Assembly: GCF_039954625.1 (NCBI RefSeq)
Contig: NZ_CP157199.1
Location: forward strand, 2,666,001 to 2,730,000
DNA from: Pontimicrobium sp. SW4
Lineage (GTDB): Bacteria > Bacteroidota > Bacteroidia > Flavobacteriales > Flavobacteriaceae
Direction of reading: 5' to 3'
DNA: 64,000 bases
Shown: positions 16,033 through 24,836 of the stretch, one piece after another
How positions within the stretch are numbered: the stretch's first letter is position 1
Layout of the letters: each line of letters opens with the position of its first letter
The notes under the pieces: generated by a model
What the model was told of the DNA's origin: nothing
The model's database searches: none
What the model saw: only the letters and a program-made list of their open reading frames with translations
Program-made: the position numbers and the translations under genes

Positions 16033-17058
16033 TTAGGGATTTTTTCGAATGTTTTGCTCCCACTTCCAAGCAGAAGCTAATGCATCATCTAAACTAGAAT
16101 GTGCTTTCCAGCCTAAAACAGTATTGGCTTTTTTGGTATTAGCATATGCCTCTATAATATCGCCTGCTCTTCTATCGGTCATTATATAATTAAGCTTTTG
16201 TCCAGAAACTCTTTCAAATGATTTAATAACATCTAATACACTGCTCCCTTTTCCAGTCCCGATATTAAAAGTTTCAAAATTTGAAGTGTTTTTCGCATTT
16301 AACAAACGTTGCAATGCAACTACATGCGCTTTTGCTAAATCTACTACGTGAATATAATCTCTTATACAAGTACCATCATGTGTTGGATAATCATCTCCAA
16401 AAACAGACAATTGTTCTCTTAATCCAATAGCAGTTTGCGTAATGAATGGCACTAAATTTTGCGGAACTCCAATTGGTAATTCACCAATTTTAGCACTTTT
16501 ATGCGCACCAATTGGATTAAAATAACGTAAAGCGATGCCGTTAAACTCGTTATTAATTTTGCACACATCTTGAATAATCTCCTCACCTATTTGTTTAGTG
16601 TTCCCATAAGGCGATTCAGCTTTTTTTACTAGAGCGTCTTCGGTTATTGGCATAACATCTGCTTGTCCATAAACTGTGCAAGAGGAGCTGAAAATAAAGT
16701 TAGCAGTTTCAAGTTGTTGTATTTCTTGAAGTACGTAAACCAAGGTATTTATATTGTTCTCATAGTATAAAAGTGGTTTTTCAACACTTTCGCCAACTGC
16801 CTTACTTGCTGCAAAATGAATAACTCCTTGTATATCGCTATGCTTTTTAAAAAAAGATTGAACTTTAGGCTTTTCTTTTAAGTCAAGTTTTTCAAAAAAA
16901 GGTTTTATGCCTGTTATTGAAGCAATTCTATCTAAAACATCTTCCGAAGAATTTGATAAATCATCAATAATAATTACTTCAAAACCCTCATTTTGAAGCT
17001 CTACAACTGTGTGTGACCCAATAAACCCTAAACCTCCTGTTACAAGTATTTTAGCCAT
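16033..17058 (-). CDS. galE: UDP-glucose 4-epimerase
   Basis: It interconverts UDP-glucose and UDP-galactose for surface polysaccharide or galactose metabolism. The 341 residues show the NAD Rossmann motif VTGGLGFIGSHTVVELQ (about 5-21), VIHFAASKAVGESVEKPL, FSSSCTVYGQADVMPITED, the YGNTKQIGEE tyrosine-lysine pair, RYFNPIGAH and the late motif RDYIHVVDLAKAHVVAL. Its first 8 bases overlap the end of the upstream aminotransferase gene (17051-17058), so the two are translationally coupled. Confidence 0.93.
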   Translation of the reverse strand: MAKILVTGGLGFIGSHTVVELQNEGFEVIIIDDLSNSSEDVLDRIASITGIKPFFEKLDLKEKPKVQSFFKKHSDIQGVIHFAASKAVGESVEKPLLYYENNINTLVYVLQEIQQLETANFIFSSSCTVYGQADVMPITEDALVKKAESPYGNTKQIGEEIIQDVCKINNEFNGIALRYFNPIGAHKSAKIGELPIGVPQNLVPFITQTAIGLREQLSVFGDDYPTHDGTCIRDYIHVVDLAKAHVVALQRLLNAKNTSNFETFNIGTGKGSSVLDVIKSFERVSGQKLNYIMTDRRAGDIIEAYANTKKANTVLGWKAHSSLDDALASAWKWEQNIRKNP

Positions 17059-18184
17059 TTATAAAATCAATTATAGTACTAGTTATAAATGCAATTTGGT
17101 CGTCATCTAACTCTGTATGCATTGGCAATGAAATCACTTCCTTTATAAGCTGATTAGTTACAGGAAAATCTTCTTCTTTATATCTTGAATCTTGATATGC
17201 TTTTTGGCTATGTAATGGCACAGGATAATAGACACCACAAGGAATTCCGTTGTTGTTTAAATGCTCTACAAGAGCATCTCGTTTACCATTCGTTATTTTT
17301 AAAGTGTATTGATGAAACACATGATTATCATTATCCCCATCTCTAAATGGTATTATAATGTTTTCAATATTCTTAAAAGCTTCATCATATTTTTTAGCTG
17401 CATTTTTTCGACGTTCATTGTATACGTCTAATTTTGGAAGTTTTGTATTTAAAATAGCTGCTTGAATAGAGTCTAATCTAGAGTTTACACCAACCACATC
17501 ATGATAATAGCGTCTATACATTCCATGATTTACAATACCTCTAATTATATGAGCTAAATCATCATCATTTGTAAAAATGGCACCACCATCACCATAACAT
17601 CCCAAGTTTTTAGAGGGGAAAAATGATGTAGAAGCCACATGACCAATAGTTCCTGCTTTTTGCTTTGTTCCATTAGACGATGTATATGTCGCTCCAATAG
17701 CTTGCGCATTATCTTCAATGACATATAAACCATGCTCTTTGGCTATATCCATAATGGCATCCATATTTGCGCATTGTCCAAATAAATGTACAGGAACAAT
17801 AGCTTTAGTATTAGGTGTAATGGCTTTTTTTATGGCGTCAATATCAATATTAAAGGTCTTTGGTTCAACATCAACCAAAACTGGAGTTAAACCTAATAAT
17901 GCAATAACCTCTACAGTAGCAGCAAAGGTAAAGTCCGCAGTAATAACCTCATCTCCTGCTTTTAACCCTAATCCCATCATGGCTATTTGTAACGCATCTG
18001 TACCATTTGCACAAGGAATAACATGTTTTACACTTAAATAATCTTCTAAGTTTTTTTGAAATTCATGAACCTTAGGCCCATTAATAAAAGCTGTAGAATC
18101 TATAACTTCTAATACAGAAGAATTAACGGTCTCTTTAATTTCTTCATACTGACCTTTAAGGTCTACCATTTGTATTTTTTTCAT
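17051..18184 (-). CDS. DegT/DnrJ/EryC1/StrS-family sugar aminotransferase
   Basis: A PLP-dependent aminotransferase of 377 residues that normally aminates a keto-sugar nucleotide for O-antigen, glycan or capsule building. Motifs: CANGTDALQIAMMGLGL (about 57-73), DEVITADFTFAATVEV, VPVHLFGQCANMDAI, EDNAQAIGA, and the PLP-lysine region TSFFPSKNLGCYGDGGAIFT, followed by NSRLDSIQAAIL. Closest recognised types are the WlbE/DegT UDP-2-acetamido-3-keto sugar transaminases, but the exact sugar cannot be told. It forms a two-gene operon with galE. Confidence 0.9.
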   Translation of the reverse strand: MKKIQMVDLKGQYEEIKETVNSSVLEVIDSTAFINGPKVHEFQKNLEDYLSVKHVIPCANGTDALQIAMMGLGLKAGDEVITADFTFAATVEVIALLGLTPVLVDVEPKTFNIDIDAIKKAITPNTKAIVPVHLFGQCANMDAIMDIAKEHGLYVIEDNAQAIGATYTSSNGTKQKAGTIGHVASTSFFPSKNLGCYGDGGAIFTNDDDLAHIIRGIVNHGMYRRYYHDVVGVNSRLDSIQAAILNTKLPKLDVYNERRKNAAKKYDEAFKNIENIIIPFRDGDNDNHVFHQYTLKITNGKRDALVEHLNNNGIPCGVYYPVPLHSQKAYQDSRYKEEDFPVTNQLIKEVISLPMHTELDDDQIAFITSTIIDFING

Positions 18185-18259
18185 CAGTAGAATTTGAATT
18201 TCTTAGTTAGCGAAAATACAAAATTCGTAGGTTTTTGCGAATGTATTTTAGATTAAAGA

Positions 18260-19522
18260 ATGTATTTTAGCTTTATAGAAATTACTTTGAAAAGACTTTA
18301 CAACATATTAACTCATATTGCCGCATTTCATATAAAAATAGCCGCCATTTTTAATAATAAACTAAAACTTGGTGTACAAGGCAGAGATGAGACTTTTTCT
18401 GTCTTAAAAAATAAAATTAGTGATAAAGACCAAGTTATTTGGTTTCATTGTGCTTCGCTTGGTGAATACGAACAAGGACTTCCTGTTTTTGAAGAAATTA
18501 GAGCTTCACAGCCTAACCATAAAATTGTACTTTCCTTTTTCTCGCCTTCTGGTTTTGAAATACGAAAAAACTCACCTATTGCAGATTGTGTCGTGTATTT
18601 ACCCTTAGACACAAAGCAAAATGCTAAACAATTTCTTGATTTGATACAACCTGAATTAATCGTTTTTGTGAAATATGAGATTTGGCCAAATTACCTTCTA
18701 GAAATCAATAAGCGACAAATTCATGCTATTTTAATTTCTGCGTTATTTAGAAAAAATCAGAGTTTTTTCAAAGCTTCTGGAAAGTGGATGCAAGAAGCAT
18801 TATTTGCTTTTAAACATATTTTTGTTCAGAATGAAACATCAAAAAAACTTTTAAATACTATTGGTTATCATGAGGTTACTGTTTCTGGTGACACTAGGTT
18901 TGATCGGGTTTCAAATCAATTAAAAATCAACAATAAATTGCACTTTATTGAAACTTTCAAACAAAATAAACTTTGCATTGTAGCTGGTAGCACTTGGCCA
19001 GAAGATGAAGCTTTATTTATTAACTCTATTAATAATGATAGTTCAAACACTAAATACATTATTGCACCTCACAATATTAAGAGTGGTCAAATTTCAAGTT
19101 TAAAAAACAAACTAAATAAACTAGCCATACTCTATTCTGAAAAAGACTCCGTTGATTTAACCAAAGCTAAAGTCTTTATAATTGATACTATTGGTATTTT
19201 ATCGAAAATATATAGTTATAGTGATATCGCTTATGTTGGTGGTGCTATGGGTTCAACAGGATTGCATAACACCTTAGAACCTGCTGTTTTTGGCGTGCCC
19301 ATTATTATTGGAGGAAACCATGAGAAATTTCCAGAGGCTAAAGCTATGATTGATAATAAAGGCATGTTCAGTATTGAAAACCAAACTGAATTTGATTCTA
19401 TTTTAAATCGATTAATTAAAAATGATGATTTAAGAATCAAATCTGGTGAGTTTAATGCTAACTATATTTCTAAAAACAAAGGCGCAGTAGCACAAATATT
19501 AACATACCTAAACAAACGTTAA
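18260..19522 (+). CDS. waaA: 3-deoxy-D-manno-octulosonic acid (Kdo) transferase
   Basis: This glycosyltransferase at the inner face of the inner membrane adds Kdo to lipid A. The 420-residue GT-B protein has an N-terminal membrane-associated helix, then the acceptor domain with WFHCASLGEYEQGLPVFEE (catalytic Glu in GEYEQG), FSPSGFEIR and VKYEIWPNYL. The donor domain has VAGSTWPEDE, IAPHNIKSGQI, the Kdo-binding VGGAMGSTGLHNTLEPAVFGVP and GGNHEKFPEA. It is divergent from the sugar aminotransferase gene, and both fit lipopolysaccharide assembly. Confidence 0.93.
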   Translation: MYFSFIEITLKRLYNILTHIAAFHIKIAAIFNNKLKLGVQGRDETFSVLKNKISDKDQVIWFHCASLGEYEQGLPVFEEIRASQPNHKIVLSFFSPSGFEIRKNSPIADCVVYLPLDTKQNAKQFLDLIQPELIVFVKYEIWPNYLLEINKRQIHAILISALFRKNQSFFKASGKWMQEALFAFKHIFVQNETSKKLLNTIGYHEVTVSGDTRFDRVSNQLKINNKLHFIETFKQNKLCIVAGSTWPEDEALFINSINNDSSNTKYIIAPHNIKSGQISSLKNKLNKLAILYSEKDSVDLTKAKVFIIDTIGILSKIYSYSDIAYVGGAMGSTGLHNTLEPAVFGVPIIIGGNHEKFPEAKAMIDNKGMFSIENQTEFDSILNRLIKNDDLRIKSGEFNANYISKNKGAVAQILTYLNKR

Positions 19523-19623
19523 AGCTTTTAATTTGTTTGGATTATATGTAAATATCAAATAGGTTTGTTAGATGTCCTCTTTGAAGGGCTTATTCATAAT
19601 CATAAACTAAATTTACACACATT

Positions 19624-21252
19624 ATGTTTAAAACCAACCAACCAATATTCAAACTTTTTTGGATATGTATGTGTCTCGTTTCTGTAAATATCTTTGCGCA
19701 ATCAGATTACAGAAATAATAACGAGTTAACAAATGCACTAAAACAAATTAAAAGCAAACATGCTTCAAATGTAAAACTTCAATCATTAACAAAAACTATT
19801 GGAGGGCATGACATTTGGGCTTTAACCTTATTTCAAGGAAAACCTGAAAACAATCCAGCAATTGCAATTGTAGGAGGTGTTGATGGGAGTTTATTACTGA
19901 GTAGAGAAATGGCTGTAAATATTGCTGAAAATATTTTGAACAACCATAAAGATGTTTTGGAACATACTACTTTTTATATTTTTCCAAACATGAGTCCACA
20001 TGCTTCTCAACAATATTTCTCTTCACTTAAATATCATAAGTTGGGAAATGCTAAGGAAACTGATGATGATAGAGATGGCCTCTTTAATGAAGACCCTTTT
20101 GAAGATTTAAATAACGACGGATTAATTACTTTAATAAGAGTTGAAGATGTCACTGGAGATTATGTGAAGCTAAAAGAAGATGAAAGAATCATGGTTAAAG
20201 CCGATGCTCAAGAAGGTGAAAAAGGTGCTTATAAAGTCTATAGTGAAGGGATTGATAATGATAAAGATGGAAACTATAATGAAGATGGAGACGGAGGAAT
20301 TCATTTCAATAAAAATCTAACTTACAATTTTCCATATTTCAAACCAGGAGCTGGTGAGCATGCTGTTTCTGAAAAAGAACATCGTGCACTTTTAGATTTT
20401 CTTTATGAGCAATGGAATATTTATGCAATAATCACTTTAGGTCCAACAAATAATTTATCAAATCCTTTAAAATATAATGCTGCAAATGCTAAAAAAAGAG
20501 TAGTGACTAGTATTTTAAAAGACGATGAAGCGTTAAATAAGTTTATTTCAAAAAAATACTCTAAAATTACTGATACCAAAGACGCACCAACTGCCAATGG
20601 GAAAGGCGGTGGATTTTTTGAATGGTCTTATTTTCACTTTGGTAAATTAGCTATGAGTACTCCAGGTTGGTGGGCACCAAAATTTAAAGGAGATTCTACT
20701 GTAAAAGCAAAAAAGAACTATAAAGCAAACTTTTTACAATGGGCTGAAGAAGAAAATCTGTCTAACCATTTTGTTGATTGGAAAGAGGTAAAACATCCTG
20801 ATTTTCCAAATAAAAAAGTTGAAGTTGGAGGTATTGCTCCATTTAAAATGTCAAACCCTCCTTATAATATGGTTGGAGATATAAGCACGAAACATACCGA
20901 TTTTGTTGTTGAACTGACTAAAATGCAACCAAATATTTCTATCGAAAATGTTACTACCGAAAAAGTAGATAATGGTCTTACTAGAGTAACCTTAAATATT
21001 CATAATAAGGGACTATTACCAACACATACCGAAATGGGTAAACGCTCGCGATGGTTAAGGCGTATTAAAGTTGATTTAAAACTAAATAGCAACCAAGAGG
21101 TAGTTTCTGGAAGAAAAGTTCAACTCATAGACAGTATTGATGGCGACAGTTCAGAAGAATTAACATGGCTAATTAAAGGCAAAGGCTCTGTAACGATTGA
21201 AGCAGGTGCTGCACACACAGGAACAGACTCAACAACCATTAATTTAAAATAA
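19624..21252 (+). CDS. Exported M14 carboxypeptidase-like protein lacking the zinc ligands
   Basis: The 542-residue protein begins with a signal peptide (cleavage near NIFAQ) and follows the M14 zinc-carboxypeptidase layout of its downstream neighbour. The HxxE zinc motif is replaced: the aligned segment reads VGGVDGSLLLSREM, with Asp87 and Leu90 where His and Glu should be. The later zinc His is Gly in ITLGPTNN. The catalytic Glu region (MSTPGWWAPK) also lacks a Glu. Calcium-loop-like inserts are present (DDDRDGLFNEDPFEDLNNDG and IDNDKDGNYNEDGDGG). I infer a catalytically dead paralogue, perhaps a binding or regulatory partner of the next gene product, which starts 5 bases after the stop. 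Confidence 0.8.
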   Translation: MFKTNQPIFKLFWICMCLVSVNIFAQSDYRNNNELTNALKQIKSKHASNVKLQSLTKTIGGHDIWALTLFQGKPENNPAIAIVGGVDGSLLLSREMAVNIAENILNNHKDVLEHTTFYIFPNMSPHASQQYFSSLKYHKLGNAKETDDDRDGLFNEDPFEDLNNDGLITLIRVEDVTGDYVKLKEDERIMVKADAQEGEKGAYKVYSEGIDNDKDGNYNEDGDGGIHFNKNLTYNFPYFKPGAGEHAVSEKEHRALLDFLYEQWNIYAIITLGPTNNLSNPLKYNAANAKKRVVTSILKDDEALNKFISKKYSKITDTKDAPTANGKGGGFFEWSYFHFGKLAMSTPGWWAPKFKGDSTVKAKKNYKANFLQWAEEENLSNHFVDWKEVKHPDFPNKKVEVGGIAPFKMSNPPYNMVGDISTKHTDFVVELTKMQPNISIENVTTEKVDNGLTRVTLNIHNKGLLPTHTEMGKRSRWLRRIKVDLKLNSNQEVVSGRKVQLIDSIDGDSSEELTWLIKGKGSVTIEAGAAHTGTDSTTINLK

Positions 21253-21257
21253 GAATC

Positions 21258-22994
21258 ATGAAAACACATAACAAAATAAAACTCTTAATTGCGATTATGT
21301 TAATGGTTCCATTAGCAATAAATGCACAAAAAGCCGAAGAAATATTTAGAGCTGCAGGTTCACCTCACAACCCTAAAGTTCAAATTTCTTTTAACAAATA
21401 CTATACAGCTGAAGGACTTGCAGCTATAAGCAAGAAAATTGCTGATGCTCATCCAAACTTAGTAAGAAGAGAATCTATTGGAAAATCTACTGAAGGAAGA
21501 GACATCTGGATGATGGCTATTACCAATTACAAAGTAGGAGATGCCGATAGAAAACCTGGATTCTATATTGATGGTAACATACACTCTAATGAAATTCAAG
21601 GTGCTGAAATTAGCACATATACAGCTTGGTATTTAACCGAAAATTTTGGAGATATTGACTATATCACAAATATGCTTAATGATCGTGTTTTTTATATCGT
21701 TCCAACCATCAATCCTGATGCTAGGAATAATTATATGAAAGAAGCCAATACAGGAAGTAGTCCAAGAGCTGGAATGATAGCTTTAGATGATGATAGAGAT
21801 GGTTTGTTTGATGAAGATGGTCTTGAAGATTTAGATGGTGATGGCTCGGTTACAAGTATGCGTCGTAAAAATCCGAATGGGAACATGATTATTGACCCAA
21901 AAGACCCAAGAATGATGATTCAAGTTGGTCCTGATGATGTTGTAACAGCTCAACGTTATGAAAACCTAGGCTCTGAAGGAATAGATAATGATGGCGATGG
22001 TCGTGTTAATGAAGATCGTCCTGGTTACTATGACCCTAATAGAGATTGGGCTTGGAAATGGCAACCAGATTATATCCAAGGTGGTGCTTACAAGTATCCT
22101 TTTTCAGCTCCAGAAACAAGAGCCGTTGCAGATTTTGTACTAAAACATCCAAATATTGCTGGTGCGCAAAGTTTTCATAACTCTGGTGGGATGATTTTAA
22201 GAGGACCAGGTGCCGAAGAAGATCTATCTACATATAATAGAGCAGATATCGCTATCTATGATGCCATAGGTAAAAAAGGAGAAGAAATGATGCCTGGGTA
22301 TCGCTATATGGTAGTTTACAAAGATTTATATTCTGTATTTGGAGGCGAATTAGACTGGTTCTATGGTAGTCGTGGTGTCTATACATTTACCAATGAAATA
22401 TTCAGCTCTTTTGCTTATTATAAGACTAATGAAAGAGATAGAAACCAAATGTATAATTTTGAAAAAGATTTGTTATTAGGTGATGCTTTTACTGAATGGA
22501 AACCATACAACCACCCAACATATGGTGAGATAGAAATTGGAGGATTTAGAAAAAACATTGGACGTGCAACTCCAGGATTTATGTTAGAAGAAGAGTTGCA
22601 TCGTAACATGGCATTTACATTTTATCATGCCTTTCATATGCCAAATTTATCTATTGATCAAGTTAAAGAAAAGAAAATAGGTGGTGGGTTAACCGAGGTT
22701 ACTGCCTATATAAAGAATGATAGACTTATGCCTACACATGCAAGTCAAGATTTAAAATACAAAATTACTAGACCAGATTACATTTCTATAAAAGGTACAA
22801 ATGTGGTTGCTGGAATGATTATTACTAATGAAGATTTTGGGTTTACCGAAGAACAAAAAACCAACCCTGAAACATTAAGAGTCGCAAACATACCTGGAAA
22901 TAGTATTGTAAAAGTACGGTGGATTATTAAAGGAAACTCCAATTATACAATTACTGTAGATAGTGAAAAAGGAGGCGTTGTCTCAAATAAATAA
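21258..22994 (+). CDS. Exported M14-family zinc carboxypeptidase
   Basis: A 578-residue secreted or periplasmic peptidase with a signal peptide (cleavage near AINAQ). The zinc motif HxxE is intact in DGNIHSNEIQGAE (His109, Glu112), the third ligand is in GAQSFHNSGGMIL, and a candidate catalytic Glu is in YTFTNEIFSSF. An Asp-rich insert (LDDDRDGLFDEDGLEDLDGD) and a second loop (IDNDGDGRVNEDRPG) look like calcium-binding EF-hand or thrombospondin-type loops. The C-terminal part is a beta-rich domain shared with the upstream paralogue (MPTHASQDLKY matches LPTHTEMGKRS). Probably cleaves peptides outside the cytoplasm. The two genes form an operon. Confidence 0.88.
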   Translation: MKTHNKIKLLIAIMLMVPLAINAQKAEEIFRAAGSPHNPKVQISFNKYYTAEGLAAISKKIADAHPNLVRRESIGKSTEGRDIWMMAITNYKVGDADRKPGFYIDGNIHSNEIQGAEISTYTAWYLTENFGDIDYITNMLNDRVFYIVPTINPDARNNYMKEANTGSSPRAGMIALDDDRDGLFDEDGLEDLDGDGSVTSMRRKNPNGNMIIDPKDPRMMIQVGPDDVVTAQRYENLGSEGIDNDGDGRVNEDRPGYYDPNRDWAWKWQPDYIQGGAYKYPFSAPETRAVADFVLKHPNIAGAQSFHNSGGMILRGPGAEEDLSTYNRADIAIYDAIGKKGEEMMPGYRYMVVYKDLYSVFGGELDWFYGSRGVYTFTNEIFSSFAYYKTNERDRNQMYNFEKDLLLGDAFTEWKPYNHPTYGEIEIGGFRKNIGRATPGFMLEEELHRNMAFTFYHAFHMPNLSIDQVKEKKIGGGLTEVTAYIKNDRLMPTHASQDLKYKITRPDYISIKGTNVVAGMIITNEDFGFTEEQKTNPETLRVANIPGNSIVKVRWIIKGNSNYTITVDSEKGGVVSNK

Positions 22995-23020
22995 TACTAA
23001 TTAGTATCATTTCTAAAATA

Positions 23021-23055
23021 AAAAAAGCTCTAAATGAATTGTTTAGAGCTTTTTT
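23021..23055 (+). terminator. Intrinsic terminator after the M14 gene pair
   Basis: A 14-bp perfect stem: AAAAAAGCTCTAAA (23021-23034) with TTTAGAGCTTTTTT (23042-23055), 7-base loop. It shares the AAGCTCTA core with terminators at 6150 and 23927. A 14-bp palindrome ATACTAATTAGTAT (22994-23007) precedes it. Confidence 0.88.
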
Positions 23056-23069
23056 CATATATTTAGATT

Positions 23070-23348
23070 ATGGCAGATGGTTTAAAAATGATACTTGCAA
23101 TGGTTCTTTTTTTTGGAGCTATGTATTTATATTCTTGGATGCCAGAGATTCTTGAGGCGCGAAGAAAAAAAAAGCGAGAAAAAGATAAGCTTCAAAAATT
23201 AGCAAATAGAGAGGCTGAAAAACTTGAACTACAAAAATTAAGAGAAGAGAAATTTCAAACCCTTGAAGAAAGGCGTTTAAAGATTAAAGAACATTTTGAA
23301 TGGCTTGAAAAAATGAATACAAAAATCAAACAGATTAAAAATAAATAA
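23070..23348 (+). CDS. Small membrane-anchored coiled-coil protein, function unknown
   Basis: The 92-residue protein has one N-terminal membrane helix (about 7-23, MILAMVLFFGAMYLYSW) and then a highly charged Lys/Glu-rich helix to the end (ARRKKKREKDKLQKLANRE and similar), probably a coiled coil in the cytoplasm. No family was recognised. It begins 15 bases after the terminator at 23021-23055. The short length, strong start context and amino-acid pattern support a real gene, but the role is not known. Confidence 0.6.
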   Translation: MADGLKMILAMVLFFGAMYLYSWMPEILEARRKKKREKDKLQKLANREAEKLELQKLREEKFQTLEERRLKIKEHFEWLEKMNTKIKQIKNK

Positions 23349-23408
23349 AGATCTTACAGCATTATAAGACTTTTTTATTTACTAAAAATCCAAAACTGAA
23401 TTATAAAC

Positions 23409-23449
23409 GTAAATAGTATTAGTTATTTACATATCGATAGTTTGTCGAT
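23409..23449. promoter_or_regulatory. Two tandem dyads upstream of the small lipoprotein gene
   Basis: GTAAATA (23409-23415) and TATTTAC (23424-23430) form a 7-bp dyad with an 8-base spacer. ATCGA (23433-23437) and TCGAT (23445-23449) form a second dyad with a 7-base spacer. Both lie 50-90 bases before the lipoprotein start, a place where operators are expected. The regulator is unknown. Confidence 0.35.
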
Positions 23450-23499
23450 TAAATAATCATATTTTTAAAAACTAAATTAAATCACTAAAAATCACTAAA

Positions 23500-23901
23500 A
23501 TGAGAAAATTATTTCTAAGTACTGCATTTGTTTTAGCATTAGGCTTAACATTTACGTCTTGTAAAGACAAAAAAGCTTCAGAGGAAGTTGAAGAAACTAT
23601 GACAGAAGTTGTTGAAAACACTAAAGACGTAGTTGAGGAAACTGAAGACGCTGTAGCTAAAGCAAAAAAAGCAGGTAACGAACTTGTAGAAAATGCAGAA
23701 AAAGCATTAGCAGAAGCTCAAGAAGCTGCAAAAAATGCAGTAGGAGATGCTAAAATAGCTGCTGACAAAAAAGTTGAAGAAGCTAAACAAGCATTAGAAG
23801 AGTTAAAAGCACTTTCTATGGAATCTGTTGAAAAGGCAAAAGATGTAGTAGAAGACGCTAAAAAAGATGCTAACAAAGCAGCTGATATGATAAAAAACTA
23901 G
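23500..23901 (+). CDS. Small Ala/Glu/Lys-rich helical lipoprotein
   Basis: The 133-residue protein has a lipoprotein signal (MRKLFLSTAFVLALG, lipobox TFTSC, Cys at about residue 21). The mature part is almost wholly Ala, Glu, Lys, Val and Asp in 11-residue-like repeats (VVENTKDVVEETEDAVAKAK, AEKALAEAQEAAKNAVGDAK), an amphipathic helix reminiscent of LEA or YtxH-like stress proteins. It probably lies along the envelope as a long helix. A bidirectional terminator follows. The upstream dyads suggest regulated expression; an envelope or osmotic stress role is inference only. Confidence 0.7.
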   Translation: MRKLFLSTAFVLALGLTFTSCKDKKASEEVEETMTEVVENTKDVVEETEDAVAKAKKAGNELVENAEKALAEAQEAAKNAVGDAKIAADKKVEEAKQALEELKALSMESVEKAKDVVEDAKKDANKAADMIKN

Positions 23902-23926
23902 AACTTATTTAAAGTTCAAATTTTGT

Positions 23927-23954
23927 AAAGCTCTAGAAATTCTAGAGCTTTTTT
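23927..23954. terminator. Bidirectional intrinsic terminator
   Basis: AAAGCTCTAG (23927-23936) pairs with CTAGAGCTTT (23942-23951), extendable to 12 bp, followed by a T run on the plus strand. It ends the lipoprotein gene and, read on the other strand, could also act for the convergent FrnE/DsbA-type gene ending at 23957. Confidence 0.8.
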
Positions 23955-23956
23955 AA

Positions 23957-24589
23957 TTAATTATTGTAAGCCTTTTCTATTACATCTAAAAATGTTTCTA
24001 CTGGTTGGGCTCCAGATAAACTATACTTATTATTGAATATAAAAAAAGGTACTCCAGAGACACCAACCTCTTTAGCTTTTATTTGATCATTAAATACTTC
24101 GTTTTTTAGTTTTTTACTCTTTAAACCTTCTAATACATTATTAATACTTAACCCAAGAACTCCCCCAATACTTAACAAAGTATTAGTACTATCAATATTT
24201 TTTCCTTCACATAAGTAAGCTTTAAATAATAATTCTTTGGCTTCATTTTGTTTATTTATTGTCTTAGCCAAGTGTATTAGTTTATGAGCATTAAATGAGT
24301 TAGCTACAACAACTTTATCTAAATTAAATTCTAGATTAACTTCTTTTGCCATATTTTCTGCATGAGTAAATAAATCTGTTATTTGTTGCTTATTAGCTCC
24401 TTTGTTTACATAGTAATCTATTAAGTTTATATCTATATTGGTTTGAAGGTTTGAATCTAATTCAAAACTTTTCCATTCAACAATAATTTTATCTTCATTG
24501 TTGTTGAATTGTGAAATAGCATCCTCTAATTTCCTTTTTGCTATATAGCAAAAAGGGCATCTAATATCTGACCATACAGAAATTGTCAT
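23957..24589 (-). CDS. DsbA-family (FrnE-like) thiol oxidoreductase
   Basis: A 210-residue thioredoxin-fold protein with a CxxC site in WSDIRCPFCYIAKRKLEDA (about residues 7-25) and the helical insert usual in FrnE/2-hydroxychromene-isomerase-like DsbA members. The cis-Pro loop is in GVSGVPFFIFNNKYSLSGAQ. No signal peptide, so it is cytosolic. FrnE-type proteins act as disulfide isomerases or oxidoreductases, sometimes in redox stress. It is the last gene of the minus-strand run starting with homoserine dehydrogenase, 18 bases after the ferredoxin gene, which suggests a thiol-related job. Confidence 0.88.
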   Translation of the reverse strand: MTISVWSDIRCPFCYIAKRKLEDAISQFNNNEDKIIVEWKSFELDSNLQTNIDINLIDYYVNKGANKQQITDLFTHAENMAKEVNLEFNLDKVVVANSFNAHKLIHLAKTINKQNEAKELLFKAYLCEGKNIDSTNTLLSIGGVLGLSINNVLEGLKSKKLKNEVFNDQIKAKEVGVSGVPFFIFNNKYSLSGAQPVETFLDVIEKAYNN

Positions 24590-24607
24590 ATAAATATTAT
24601 TTTTTAG

Positions 24608-24811
24608 TTACTGTTGCTTTATCGTTAATGCTCCTGATGGACATTGAGAAACTTGGTTTATAATATCTTCTTTAGAAGCACAATCTGTATGTACCCAAGG
24701 AGTTTCTCCTGGTCTGTATACGTTAGGCAATAATTTCACACAATAACCAGCATGTACACATTTGGTAGCATCCCAAAGAACAGTAATATCTTCCTTTTTA
24801 AATTCTTCCAT
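24608..24811 (-). CDS. Small (4Fe-4S) mono-cluster ferredoxin-like protein
   Basis: The 67-residue protein matches the divergent single-cluster 4Fe-4S family (Fer4_19 type). Candidate cluster cysteines are in KCVHAGYCVK (two), HTDCASKED and QCPSGALTI, four in all. A Trp-rich segment (LWDATKC, ETPWVHTD) is typical. It should act as a cytosolic electron carrier. It sits between the OsmC and DsbA-type genes, with an 88-base gap upstream that holds a 12-bp hairpin. Confidence 0.88.
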   Translation of the reverse strand: MEEFKKEDITVLWDATKCVHAGYCVKLLPNVYRPGETPWVHTDCASKEDIINQVSQCPSGALTIKQQ

Positions 24812-24836
24812 TGTATTTCTTTAGATTTTTAAAGTT

